A stretch of DNA of 64,000 nucleotides, taken from contig JAECYW010000020.1 of the NCBI GenBank assembly GCA_023014335.1, forward strand, positions 186,001 to 250,000. The letters are read 5' to 3'. This DNA comes from Galerina marginata (taxonomy: Eukaryota; Basidiomycota; Agaricomycetes; Agaricales; Galerinaceae). The notes under the pieces are model-generated. The model was given only the letters and a program-made list of their open reading frames with translations. It did no database searches and had not been told where the DNA came from. Shown here piece by piece: positions 1-10,217 of this stretch (within the stretch, counting starts at the first letter, position 1; each line of letters opens with the position of its first letter). The translations under genes were made by a program, and so were the position numbers.

Positions 1-2
1 GT

Positions 3-1613
3 ATTTTCCACGACATCAACCCGAGTTCGAAGATTGACGCGGACCTTGCGCGTTTACTGGGTGTGTTGGGGCACATGCCCTTTGCTGTGACTCTCATGGC
101 GCGGCTAGCAGAGGACGCGCATTCGACGGCCAAGAATTTGCTGGCTGCATGGTCCGAATATGGTCCTACCCTCCTCTCTGACAACCCCGAAAAGAGCATG
201 AATCAGAGCATCAGCCTTTCTGTTGACAGTGACCTCGTCCAACAAAACCCCAATGCGGTTCAACTGCTCGCAATTCTCTCTTTGCTACCAGCTGGGACAA
301 CAAAAGAGAATCTCCGTTGGTGGGCTCCGTCACTCACAACCGCCACAATTATCTCTGCCACTGCTACTTTATCTACAGCAGGATTACTAGTCGAGAACAA
401 GCAGAAAGGCACCAACTCTCCAGTTTTGTTTGTGATCCCTGTTGTCCAGTCGTTTATGCAGCATAACCGAATTCAAGACTACCTCCGGGACCAGATATAT
501 CTAGCATGCTGCCAGTTTGTTCTAGAGCATGCCTGTCGCTATAATGAACCTGCATTCTCTAAGAACTGGAAAGTGCTTGCAGCTGAAGACACCAACATTC
601 AGTCCATCCTTTTTGTTCCATCTATGACACTACATCAAAATCTGTCTGACAAAACCATTGAAGCTCTCATTGCATTTTGCTGGTATCGTGATGATACAAA
701 GCCTGATCCTGAACTGGCCCAGTATGCAGTTACAGCAGCCAAAACCTATGGTGTTGACAGATATATAGCCTCAGCTATATGGTGCTTGGGTAACACCTAT
801 GGCAGCATTGGCAAATATGACCTCTCCTATGATCTCTTGCAGAAAGCCTACCAGATTTTCAACAGCCTTCCTAATCCAGACCTCAAATTGCAACAGCTCA
901 TTGGCCTGTGTGGAGTAGATCTTGTAAATTCTGCAGTTAAGTTCCTAGGTGATAAAGATGAGCTCATTTTGTTGGCCCACATGGTTGAGGAGAAGTGTGC
1001 TGCCCTTTCAGATAATATACATGGCCAGAGTCTGGTATCCATGGGGTATGCTTTGGAACAGGCTTCTCACCATCAGGAAGCCTTATCCTACCTGGAACAG
1101 GGTAGTGCTTTACTGCAGGTTGTGAAGGATGCTCCCAACCTAGCTGATGCATGCCTGGTCATTGCCCGGGTGCATTACCAACAGCACAGGGTCCCAGAGG
1201 CACTGAATGCCATAGGAGAGGCATGGAAGCTAGCTGAAATGACTGATATTCCAGGTCTTCAGGCAAACATTGCTGGGGAATTCTGCTCCATTCTCTTTAG
1301 TGTCAATAGGGATACAGAAGCATGGCACTACCTTGAAATATTCCTTATGAAGGCCAAGCACATTGGAAAGCTCAATCAAATTGCACATGCATTGGAATAC
1401 ATGGGCTATGGGTACCTCCGTCAAGGTGCCTACCAAAATGCCTATTGTGCCTATGAGGCTGCTGGAAGACAATATATCAGTAGCAGTTACCCCTGGGTTG
1501 AACAGATTTGCAAGGACAATATGGCAAGGATCAAGCAGAAGCAGGGAGATCCTGATGCAATTGTAGGATTTTATAGGCCAATTCTTGATAATGACAGGTC
1601 GCTTTTCTACTGA
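3..1613 (+). CDS. NB-ARC/TPR NLR-like protein, 3' part (5' end outside window)
   Basis: The frame is open from base 3 and ends at TGA 1611-1613, so the N-terminus and the nucleotide-binding P-loop lie upstream of the window. The first residues (GVLGHMPFAVTLMA) match the end of an NB-ARC ATPase, where the GxP-type motif precedes the winged-helix region. Next comes a winged-helix-like stretch (LLAILSLLPAGT), then about 350 residues of alanine/tyrosine-rich helical pairs typical of degenerate tetratricopeptide repeats. Fungal NB-ARC-TPR proteins are thought to act in non-self recognition or regulated cell death; the trigger of this one cannot be inferred. There is no intron in the visible part. 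Family assignment is good; the role is inference. Confidence 0.8.
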   Translation: MFHDINPSSKIDADLARLLGVLGHMPFAVTLMARLAEDAHSTAKNLLAAWSEYGPTLLSDNPEKSMNQSISLSVDSDLVQQNPNAVQLLAILSLLPAGTTKENLRWWAPSLTTATIISATATLSTAGLLVENKQKGTNSPVLFVIPVVQSFMQHNRIQDYLRDQIYLACCQFVLEHACRYNEPAFSKNWKVLAAEDTNIQSILFVPSMTLHQNLSDKTIEALIAFCWYRDDTKPDPELAQYAVTAAKTYGVDRYIASAIWCLGNTYGSIGKYDLSYDLLQKAYQIFNSLPNPDLKLQQLIGLCGVDLVNSAVKFLGDKDELILLAHMVEEKCAALSDNIHGQSLVSMGYALEQASHHQEALSYLEQGSALLQVVKDAPNLADACLVIARVHYQQHRVPEALNAIGEAWKLAEMTDIPGLQANIAGEFCSILFSVNRDTEAWHYLEIFLMKAKHIGKLNQIAHALEYMGYGYLRQGAYQNAYCAYEAAGRQYISSSYPWVEQICKDNMARIKQKQGDPDAIVGFYRPILDNDRSLFY

Positions 1614-1767
1614 TTTAGCCAATTCCCTGTGAGCAGCATGTTGACTTCTGGTCATGTTGTCCTGTAATTAAATTTTGTTTGTTGATCCCTGACTTGGATC
1701 AGTTCTACGGAGAAGACTGTTCAGCTAAAACATTGTATATTTATCAAACTATAAAATACCCTAGAAG

Positions 1768-2690
1768 GATGTTCAGCCAAAACGCCAATGGTCCCTCAAT
1801 GCACCACACGTACCTTCAGCCGACATTGGCATCTGCCCTCATCTATGTCCAGCACCATGAACTCCCAAGTACCGGTAAGTCTCCAGTGGCGTCAAAGAGG
1901 TGATGCTGAAGACAATCAAATATGATATCTCCTTCTGCAGTTCCCTTGAGCCAGCTTTCTGGTCGTTCGCCAACATGTCACAAACACAAACTCTCGACCA
2001 AGTTTCCGTGGCCATCAGAAGTCAGAACTGGACCTGACATTTTGCTGGTTATCTACTGATCAAGTCACAGCCCAGCTCGTCGTCGATTTCAGTTTCACGA
2101 ATCTGCCTCATTGTTGTTATCTGAGCTTTCGCTGGTCGACTCTATGAAGAAGAACCTTCAGCCAACACATCGGCCAGTCCTCGAAAAGGCCACATACCTT
2201 CGGCCTCCGTATTCCATCCTATTGATCCACGCAGTCGCCAACATGTTATGAGCACAAACCCGAATACGAGCAAGTTTTCGTTTCGGTAGGCTCCGGAGCG
2301 GACTCGGCGTTCTTCTGGATTTTGACCCCAGCTCAGTTCAGTTCTACATAGGCAAAAAAACAATCAACCAACGTTGATCGATCTTTAAGGTGCCCAACAT
2401 ACCTTCGGCTTGCACCTTCCCTTCCCTCTTTACTTCCACGATTCGGTCCTCTTGCCATCCTCCGAGTTTCTTATGGTGAACCCGACTTGCACTTATTCTA
2501 GGAGGAAGAAGGAAGTTCAGCCAAAATGTCGATTAGCCTTCAACATGCGCTGCACACCTTTAGCCTGTGCCTTCCGGCTATTTCATCCTCTCAACCACCA
2601 GGACGTCATGACACCAACTCTTATCCGAGGCCGAGGTTTCCATGGCCGCCAAAGCCAAATGAGTGTTCTTGCTAACTTTTCGTTTGGCCC
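1768..2690. repeat. Diverged tandem repeat, unit about 370 bp
   Basis: Three related blocks start near 1768, 2145 and 2506. Each opens with a purine-rich 'GAAG..TTCAGCCAA' segment. About 40-50 bases later comes a 'CCTTCGGC/CCTTCAGCC' segment, and 100-200 bases later a 'CCAACATG..ACACAAAC' type segment. Identity is low, so this is an old repeat. No open frame runs through it. The whole stretch from 1614 to 4690 carries no gene I can support. Confidence 0.4.
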
Positions 2691-3249
2691 ACAAGTAGTC
2701 CTACAATTAATGATGAGTAATACTCTTCGCCTCATGCATGTTGAAAGACATACAGCTACAGAACCGCAGATGTTCGAACCCGCCGCACTGGAAGGTAATG
2801 ATCGAGTCATAACGGCGCCTCTAGAGCAACGAAGACGGAAAGAACACTCAAAGAGGCGTTGAAGGCTCGATTCGATCTGTGCGGGTGTTAGGGCCGGGGT
2901 GCAGAGTTCGGGCTGAGAATTGAGAGCACCAGCGGCGTAAAAGAAGAATGACAAGGAAATGATGAATCAAGTGAAGACATAGAACCGGTATCTTCGATTG
3001 AGTGAGCAGTGGTGCAGCGACTCCTTCTTTCCTCGACGCTGAAATTATCGCACGCAGGAGCGCAATGCTTCGCTAGCGGTCGTTGCGCAGTGTTAGACTT
3101 TGCCAACGTGAACGCTAAAGTTGTGCATCCATGTGAAAGTCGAATGGCAAGTGCCAGGCGAACGGCAAGAATTCTGGTGAGTGTAGCAGCGGGATGTACA
3201 TGTCGAGCAGCGGTTTATGGTGGGTGCATAGTTGCATTTCGAGCTTCAT

Positions 3250-4260
3250 CCGTTTGGTCGACTTTGATTGATCCTGGCAGAGTCAGCCCTCAGACCACCT
3301 TCCTCCCTTCCTGTCCTCCTTTCTTGATCTCCATCGCCCCAGTCCATGTACGCGGTCGGAACTCGAGGCGGTCTTCAAGTTGCTAGTCGTCCAGAAACAG
3401 ACGCGAGCTTGGGCGGTCATTGGGCTTACACCCCGCCGGGTCTGGACACAAAATCACGGCTCGGAACCAAGCAAAAGGGCCTTGGAAAGTTGGGTTAAGG
3501 TCGTCGAGTGGCGTCGAAGAATGTGGAGGGCATAAGAGGCAGAGAGGATCGACTTGAGTTCGGTCGACTTTGGTGGAATTGGTTTGTTGATAGTTTAATT
3601 TCCGCCAATCAATTTGGGCGTTGTGTGTGGCCACGGCTTTCTTGTCCTGTGAGTTCTACATATACTCGGTATGAAAGTCGAATAGACCGTGTTAAATGAA
3701 GACGATAGTTCAGCTGGGAAGAAGAGGAGAAGGAAGTCGGAGAAGTATGTGGTCGAATTTCATCTACTTGGTTGATCGTAGAAAGGACACGCTTAGGCTG
3801 CCTTCCGCGCTGCTTTCTTCTCCTGACCTCTATCTCCCCAATCCACGTAGACGGTTGCAACCTGAGGGGTGGTCTTCAGGTTCATCGTTGTTCAGGACCG
3901 GACTCGATCCTGGAATACCATTAATGACCGGTTCTTGAGACGGATGCGCCGCTAGAGAGCAAGCGGAGGAGCATTGGTAGAGGGTATCAGATGTTGGTAT
4001 CAAAAAATCGGGAGGATCTACTACGGAAGAGAGAATATTGGGTTGAGCGCAGTTGAGTTCGGCGGAACTCGTTTGTCGGTGGCCCGATATCCCCAATTTC
4101 GAAACTCGAGTTGGCGGTTAGGTATGTCTCTCCCGTCGTTGGGTCGTTTCGCATCCATACTGAGCCGGCCTGTGTGCTGGAGCGTCGGACAATATTGAAA
4201 GGTATTGGCGAAGTTTCCCTGCTGACGCCAACTAGGGTCAAGGAATGACCACCGGCGATT
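3250..4260. repeat. Diverged direct duplication, unit about 500 bp
   Basis: The block near 3331 (ATCGCCCCAGTCCATGTA) recurs near 3831 (ATCTCCCCAATCCACGTA). Flanking matches follow in the same order: a GGTCTTCA segment followed by CAGAAACAG/CAGGACCGG, and an upstream GATCGACTTGAG / downstream CAGTTGAGTTCGG pair. The spacing is consistently about 500 bp, which shows a tandem duplication since diverged. No gene is supported in it. Confidence 0.4.
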
Positions 4261-4987
4261 ATGAGGGAGGGAAAAAAAAATTGACGGCGTTTGTTGGGCG
4301 TTTGAGGTGATTGTTATTGGATTCTTGGTGGACCCATCCTCGTGCTCCCTGACGCGCAACACAACACAAGTTAAGACTCGGACTCCGTAGCCTACGCATA
4401 TCTCGTTCTTGAGTTTTCAACTATAGTAGGATCGCCAGAGCTGGAATTGGAATTGAGGGTTAGACGTGGCATGACTAGTATTGTACCAAACTCACTTAGA
4501 TGACAGCTGTACAGGACCTCGCCGGGGATTGTAGGCGGAATTCTAGAGGCTTGGAGTCTTGGACGTTGAGGCGATAAAGTCACGATCAGGTGACTCTTCC
4601 CACTGGAAATTAAATAACGCGTTGTTTACGCATTCTGTCAAACTACCTGTCCTTCACTCCACAACGTCGCAGTCTTCACATAAGTCGAGAATGCCTCCAA
4701 CGCGAACAAAAGCAGGGTTTTACGGCGTCAAGAATGGAAGGACGATCGGAATTTACACAACATGGTGGGCCGTCCCTTCCTCGGCGAGCTTCAAATAAGT
4801 TGTCGAGTCATACAAACTGATAGCTAACACGCTCTTCATAGGACAGACTGCGAAGCCCAAACCAAGGGGTATCCCAGCGCCATATATAAAAAGTTCCCAA
4901 CACAAGACGCGGCTGAGATGTTCGTATATGGAACTCTGAAGCGCGACATGACGCAGCCCCAAATCCGCCCATCTCAGTCCAAGTCCA

Positions 4988-5580
4988 GTCGTAAGCCGAG
5001 AGTCCCTCCTTTTACATAGACACCCCATATAGCATTATATGCAGGCTTAGAACAAATTCGTGCAGCCCTAGCTTCACCATCTTCCAACCCCCGAACCGTT
5101 CCGTTGAACTTGAAGGCAGCCCGCCAAGTTGCACCTTCCAAGCTCAGTCGTAAGGCGGAAGTTTTCTCCTTAGATACAGATACCGCCTTTAACGGATGAC
5201 CCAGGTTTCGAACAGATTTGTGCGGCGCTGTCACCATTACCTGCAAAGCCACAAACCATTCCATCGACATCTAGTTGTAAGCCGGCCATTCTCTTTGTTT
5301 GATGAAGACAGTCTGGATAACCATTTCGCATGTGGCTTATTAGCACTTCCAGTTACTCCTTCCTTGGCTAGTCGTAAACGTAAGTCACCAGTACTCTCCT
5401 TTCATACGGACACCCTGTGTAACTTTGACCAAGGCTTCGAACAGATCCAGGCTGCGCTGTCATCCCCAGGTTCATCACCTTCAGCGCCCTTGACCGTTCC
5501 GTCATCCCCCATTTGTAAGCCACGACTCTGCTCCTTTGACGTAGACGGCCCATATAACAGCATGACCAGGTTCAGACCTC
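4988..5580 (+). repeat. Degenerate coding repeat inside the viroplasmin-domain gene
   Basis: Five units begin near 4988, 5147, 5272, 5368 and 5509. Each opens with (A/C)AGT(C/T)GTAA, followed by a segment that in the best-kept unit reads SFHTDTLCNFDQGFEQIQAAL. Units are about 100-160 bp, and several have lost frame. They look like an in-gene protein repeat that expanded and then eroded. Confidence 0.5.
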
Positions 5581-5585
5581 AATAA

Positions 5586-5695
5586 CGCACCTACAACCGA
5601 GTTTTCTCTCCTCAAACCACGTAGTGTTGAAAGTAACGCAGCCTTCACAGACGCGTTAACGCAAGAACTCAACCTAACCGTCGGCACAGACGTCG
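5586..5695 (+). repeat. Truncated copy of the 6000-6125 exon segment
   Basis: 5586-5695 repeats the segment at about 6000-6125. It shares CGAGTTTTCTC, CCTCAAACCAC, GAAAGTAA.GCAGCC and a long stretch through ACAGACGCGTTAACGCAAGAA and AACCTAACC. The copy breaks off at GTCGTCGGCCG. It is evidence of a local tandem duplication in the decayed gene. Confidence 0.7.
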
Positions 5696-6975
5696 TCGGC
5701 CGACCGTCGGCATTAGCTTCTTCAAGGCGCCGACGAAACCCACCCCGGCCTATTCGTGAGCTATCTACCCTATTGTTGATAGAACGCTCTGTATAACTAA
5801 AACCACTTAAAAAAACAGCCCTTAAATCAGTGTCGCCACAGCTCGCAGTAAGTCAGCGCGTTCTCTCGATACAAATCTTACCTTGAACTTTGGACTTCGT
5901 CTTTCTGGTTTTTCCTCGGCACTAGAACGACGGGCCTCTCTCCCAATTCTTCTCGCAGTACTATCCCTCATTCACCCACGATCCCAATAATGTACCTACG
6001 CACGAGTTTTCTCGCCTGTGCTCGGTGATACGCCTCAAACCACACAGTGCCGAAAGTAAAGCAGCCTACGACGCTTTCACAGACGCGTTAACGCAAGAAT
6101 TCAACCTAACCTTCGGCCCAGACGTTGATAGCATCACGTCTTGGCAAGCACTTTGTGCGCGAATCGGTATCTCACCCATCCCGGAGACTTTGGAAGAATG
6201 TAGAGAGGTACGTGGTGCAGCTGTTTTTATGAAATTCAAACTATCTACTATCTAAATTGTGATTGCGATACTTAGGTGGTGATGAACACACATGTCAATC
6301 TCGTCGACCTGACTACTAAGTCCTGCGCCATTGAAATTTTCCACTCTGTGAAGCAACTAAGCAAGTACACGATTGAGAGTGAGAAGATCTTCCCCAGACA
6401 TAGTACCCATGCTGGATCTCTCCTCTGTTTTCTCCTCCGCCACATCTTTAATCCTGAACGGCATTCAGGTAGGGGTAGATCAAGAAAGTCACGGTGACGA
6501 CGACGATCTGGAGGTGGAAGTAGTGGCGCGGAGAAATGCCTCATTAGTTTCCTATTTTTTATTTATCTCTACATACTTACCATACTTATAATGATATACT
6601 CCAAGGAAATACCATATCTGCTTAACCCTCTAATCCCCACATCATCTGGCCCTACCTTTTGGTTGACACCTGCAACTTTAATCGACCTCAAGTTGTCATT
6701 CCGCTCTCTCAACCAATCTTCGGACACGCACCTTTACCTGCACGCCCTAACTCGCAACTGCTATTCCCCAAGGGGCGTGGCTGTTCGATCAGCATGCTGG
6801 TCAACACCTCGGGATACTAACCATAAGCGCTCAGGCATTTGCCTGCCTTCATTTGGGGCTGGTCATTACAATTGACACAACCCTCAGAAATTCGAATCTC
6901 CCACGCTTTATTTGTTCCATCCATCACTGATCGAACACCATCCCTTATTTCCTGTCTTTCCTAACCGCATTTCAA

Positions 6976-7400
6976 GATGTTCTACCAACGACGAGCAGCG
7001 ACTGGAAATAGTCGAGACGGCTGTCAGTGTAAGTCGGCTCCATCTGTGCTCTTACTTTCTTTCCTAACCCATTCATCCCGCACATACAGATCCCACCACG
7101 GCTAACATGAAGCAGCAGCCTCTTCGCGTTGTTCGTGAATCCGCCAAACCACGATCGCTCATTCCTTATCCCTGTCTGTACGGTTAGCCGTTCTTCGACA
7201 GGATATAGTCGAGGCCGTTGTCCATCCGTTGGTACGCCGTCTAATCTTGCAGTTTTCGTATGGATTGTTGACCCGGTGTGTAGGCTCCCATACGACGAAG
7301 AGCGCGAGGAAAGACGCGTTCGGCGTAGGTGACAACCTCGAAGTGAGATTGCAGCGACACGGACAGCTTCCACGGCAGTGCAGACAGGCCTATGGTATAT
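6976..7400 (+). repeat. Duplicated segment flanking the Yta7 pseudogene (left copy)
   Basis: The segment around 6976-7105 (ACGACGAGCAGC..GTCGAGA..CATACAGATCCCAC) and around 7315-7400 (GACAACCTCG..GCAGCGACACGGACAG..AGACAGGCCTATGGTAT) recurs in the same order at 13905-14125, with the middle about 180 bp deleted there. The left copy has a GTAAGT donor and CAG acceptor pattern, so it may once have been exonic. The encoded product is not recognised. Whether these sequences belonged to the Yta7 copy is unclear. Confidence 0.5.
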
Positions 7401-7439
7401 TCTTCGCCTGGAATCCGTCCCAACGAAAGTAAGCACTTC

Positions 7440-9113
7440 AAGGTTGCCAGTGTCTTGCTTGGCCGAGAACCCGCCCTACTCTACACGTCATCCCAGGCAG
7501 GTTATGCGACGGAGACGACTCTGTATGTGCCTTATGTTTTCATTGCTGTATTTTCTCCCTCATGTTTTCGTTAATTCTTAGGACTCTGACTACCCAATGA
7601 AAACATTTTGGCGGGATTGCGCTTTTTGGAGCTGGAGCTGTTGCCGGTGGTGGTATGCTGTCTATACATCTTGCTGCTGCTTGTATACCATCGAATCTTG
7701 GTAAAATCGGTGACACTGGTCAGACTTGTTTCTCTCCATCATTCGATATCGAAGTTGACTGGAGGTCTTCAAAACAACTCTAGCCGATGCTGATCCTCTT
7801 GGCGTCAACTTAAATGTTTGTTACCTTTGACGAAATGCTTGGATGATCGTAAGTGGATATTTCCTTGTTTCTTTCAATCATCCCTCTAAATGATTTTTTA
7901 CTCTTCTTAGACATCCACGCGTTGAAGGAGATGTCGCTTCTCCTTTTACTGTACTCAACGTCTTCCAGGGGTTCAACGTCACCTCTCCACGTGAAGTTTT
8001 GTTCCATGAACCCAAGGAACCTGAGAGACTTCTGGCTCGAGCCCAAGCTGCAAGTTGCAGGACTGAAAGCAGACAAATTTGTGCGCTTTATTTTCCTCTA
8101 AGTCGACCCGACGAATTGACCGTTTTCTTCATCCAGCCTTCTTCATGCAGTGCTGACTACCACTCCAAAGGGTCGGAGAAGCCGAGCGTCAATTGCGACT
8201 TCTCTTCGAGGAGGCACGAAACGCGCAGCCTTCCGTCATCTCTCAGCTTTCGATGGGATCGATGGTGTAGCGCTGGTGCGATCGTCGCATCAGGGTGAAA
8301 TCCACGCGTCGCTTGTCACAGCACCCTTTCAGCTCTCATGGACGGCATGGACATTGGATGGTCGTCGTCATCGGCGCTACTACTCCAATTGGCCTGACGC
8401 GGTGGATCCAGCGCTCAGAAGACCGGAAGGTTGGATCAGGAATTTTATTTTTGCCTACCTGGCTACCTGGGGTGAAAGGCGGAGAGAAGGTTTTGAGCAA
8501 AATGACGAAAAAGTAGGAGTGTTGAGGCCCAGACGAAGGCGAGCATAAGAACGACGAAAGCAATATGAGGTCAAGGAGAGGATTAACGAGTTGGCGAATG
8601 TAACGGAAGGGCATGGAGGTGCTGGTTTAAGGGTACGATTTCTTGTTGATTTTTTCGAAGCTAAAACTAACCCGTATGCTCCATTTCAAGGCTATTTGCA
8701 CAGAGGTGGCTGTGAACGCGATTCAGAGGCGATACCCTCAAGTACACAACAACAACTACTGGTTGCTCTTGAAGTTTGAAACGATCGGAATTTGTCCGCG
8801 CGATTTCATGTTTTTCACTAAGAGTAAGTAAGTACTTCGATTCCTAGCATCGATCATGCTGACACGTTACATCTGGTAGAGCTAGTTCCCTCCTCTGCTC
8901 GATCGACATCATGATCTTCAGTGACTACACTACTCCTGGTTCCAGTGCAGTTTGTCCGCTTTCTGTTGGAAAGTACGCTGGAGAAGGTCGAGGAAGTTAC
9001 ACAGCGTGTTATGCCTGTTGAGAAGAAGCTTAGTGTGCTTAAGGAGGATGAGGGTGAGGTTGAGGTTGAGGTTGGAGAGGAGGGTGCGCTGGAGAAAGAG
9101 ATGCTGTCTCAAG
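7440..9113 (+). pseudogene. Yta7/ATAD2-type AAA-ATPase pseudogene, first part
   Basis: Translating across frames gives the family in order. There is a linker (SNLGKIGD; ADADPLGVN near 7790), then the start of the AAA domain (FDE.LDD..IHALKEM near 7830-7930). A damaged Walker A follows (LFHEP.EPERLLARAQAASC near 7998), where a functional protein has GPPGTGKT. Then come AERQLRLLFEEARNAQPSVI (8180) and a Walker B region reading FDGIDG instead of FDEIDG (about 8250). LMDGMD with a frameshift, DAVDPALRRP (8395) and the second helical bundle ICTEVAVNAIQRRYPQV (8690) complete it. Several frameshifts and stops are present. Intron remnants survive, so it is a genomic copy. The intact protein would be a bromodomain AAA-ATPase of chromatin; this copy cannot make it. 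Confidence 0.85.
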
Positions 9114-9289
9114 GTATGCCTTCTCACTTCATTCTTTTAACCAAAATATGTTTCTACCCCCAATAGTCTTTGATCTAACCTGGGTTTTATAAGTACTGAT
9201 CACCCAAGGCCCTAATGTACTGAGACACCCCTTCTTTTTTAATATTTCAAGTACTGATCCACCATTTTGACAAGTCTGATCTACCTGGT

Positions 9290-9990
9290 TTTAATGTACT
9301 GACTCAACCCCATATCAAAGTACTGACTCAACCCTGGTTTTACCATATCAAAGTACTGAGTCAACCCAGGTTTTAGTATATTAAAGTACTGACTCAACCC
9401 TGGTTTTACCATATCAAAGTACTGAGCCAACCCTGGTTTTACCATATCAAAGTACTGAGTCAACCCTGGTTTTAGTATATCAAACTACTGAGTCAACCCA
9501 GGTTTTGGTTTCACCATATCAAAGTACTGACTCAACCCTGGTTTTACCATATCAAAGTACTGACTCAACCCTGGTTTTATCATATCAAAGTACTGAGTCA
9601 ACCCAGGTTTTAATATAATAAACTACTGAATCAACCCAGGTTTTACCATATTAAAGTACTGACTCAACCCTGGTTTTACCATATCAAAGTACTGACTCAA
9701 CCCTGGTTTTATCATATCAAAGTACTGAGTCAACCCAGGTTTTACCATATTAAAGTACTGAGTCAACCCAGGTTTTAATATATTAAACTACTGAATCAAC
9801 CCAGGTTTTACCATATCAAAGTACTGAGTCAACCCAGGTTTTAGTATATTGAACTACTGAGTCAACCCTGGTTTTACCATATCAAAGTACTGAATCAACT
9901 CTGGTTTTAACAAATTAAACTACTGAATCAACCCTGGTTTTAACATATTAAACTACTGAGTCAACCCAGGTTTTAAAAACAATAATACTG
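9290..9990 (+). repeat. 33-bp minisatellite array, left arm
   Basis: About twenty units of roughly 33 bp each read TACTGA(C/G)TCAACCC followed by (T/A)GGTTTTA.CATAT.AAAG. Units differ at a few positions. The main variants are CTGG/CAGG in the middle and ACCATATC/ATATATTA near the end. Because 33 is divisible by three, short stop-free frames appear on the opposite strand; I do not regard them as genes. Confidence 0.95.
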
Positions 9991-10217
9991 ATCCAACCTG
10001 GACTTTAGCCCAAGAAAGCCTCAAACCACCCTAGTATTTTTGATAAATATGAGAGGGAGTCAACCTGAACATTTTTATAAAACCACTTCCCTCTTTGGTC
10101 TTTAATTTTGGTCTTTAATCACCATTCTGAAGATCTCAGACTTTCTATTCCTCCTCAGTTTACTATTCCTTTTATTCTTTTCTTCTGTTCTCTTCTGTCC
10201 TGATGGGGGTGTGTTGG

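Larger units (their letters stand above)
4691..6497 (+). pseudogene. RNase H1-N/'viroplasmin' domain gene, decayed
   Basis: Exon 4691-4764 starts MPPTRTKAGFYGV and ends YTTW. An intron at 4765-4841 (GTGGGC...CTAAC...CATAG) joins it to TDCEAQTKGY..IYKKFPT, together forming the RNase H1 N-terminal (caulimovirus viroplasmin-like) fold. This fold binds RNA/DNA hybrid or dsRNA in known members. The 3' part, about 6030-6216, encodes ALTQEFNLTFG..SWQALCARIG..TLEECREV. An intron at about 6217-6277 joins it to NTHVNLVDL..FHSVKQLSKYT..FLLRHIF, a C-terminal module that in other Agaricomycetes follows the same domain. Between them the frame is broken by stops (for example TAG near 5020 and TGA near 5196) in a degenerate repeated section. 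I read this as a pseudogene, or at best as two separately intact ends. Confidence 0.65.

Noticed and set aside
9281..9463. Repetitive frame QYFDMVKPGL(S/T) on the minus strand, and its counterpart on the plus strand at 12655-12794
   Set aside because: The 33-bp minisatellite length is a multiple of three, so stop-free frames arise automatically. They lack a promoter, a start context and continuation beyond the array.
9290..9990. Regular repeat array that could suggest a CRISPR
   Set aside because: Units are contiguous with no unique spacers, the host is a eukaryote, and an inverted array lies on the other arm of the element.
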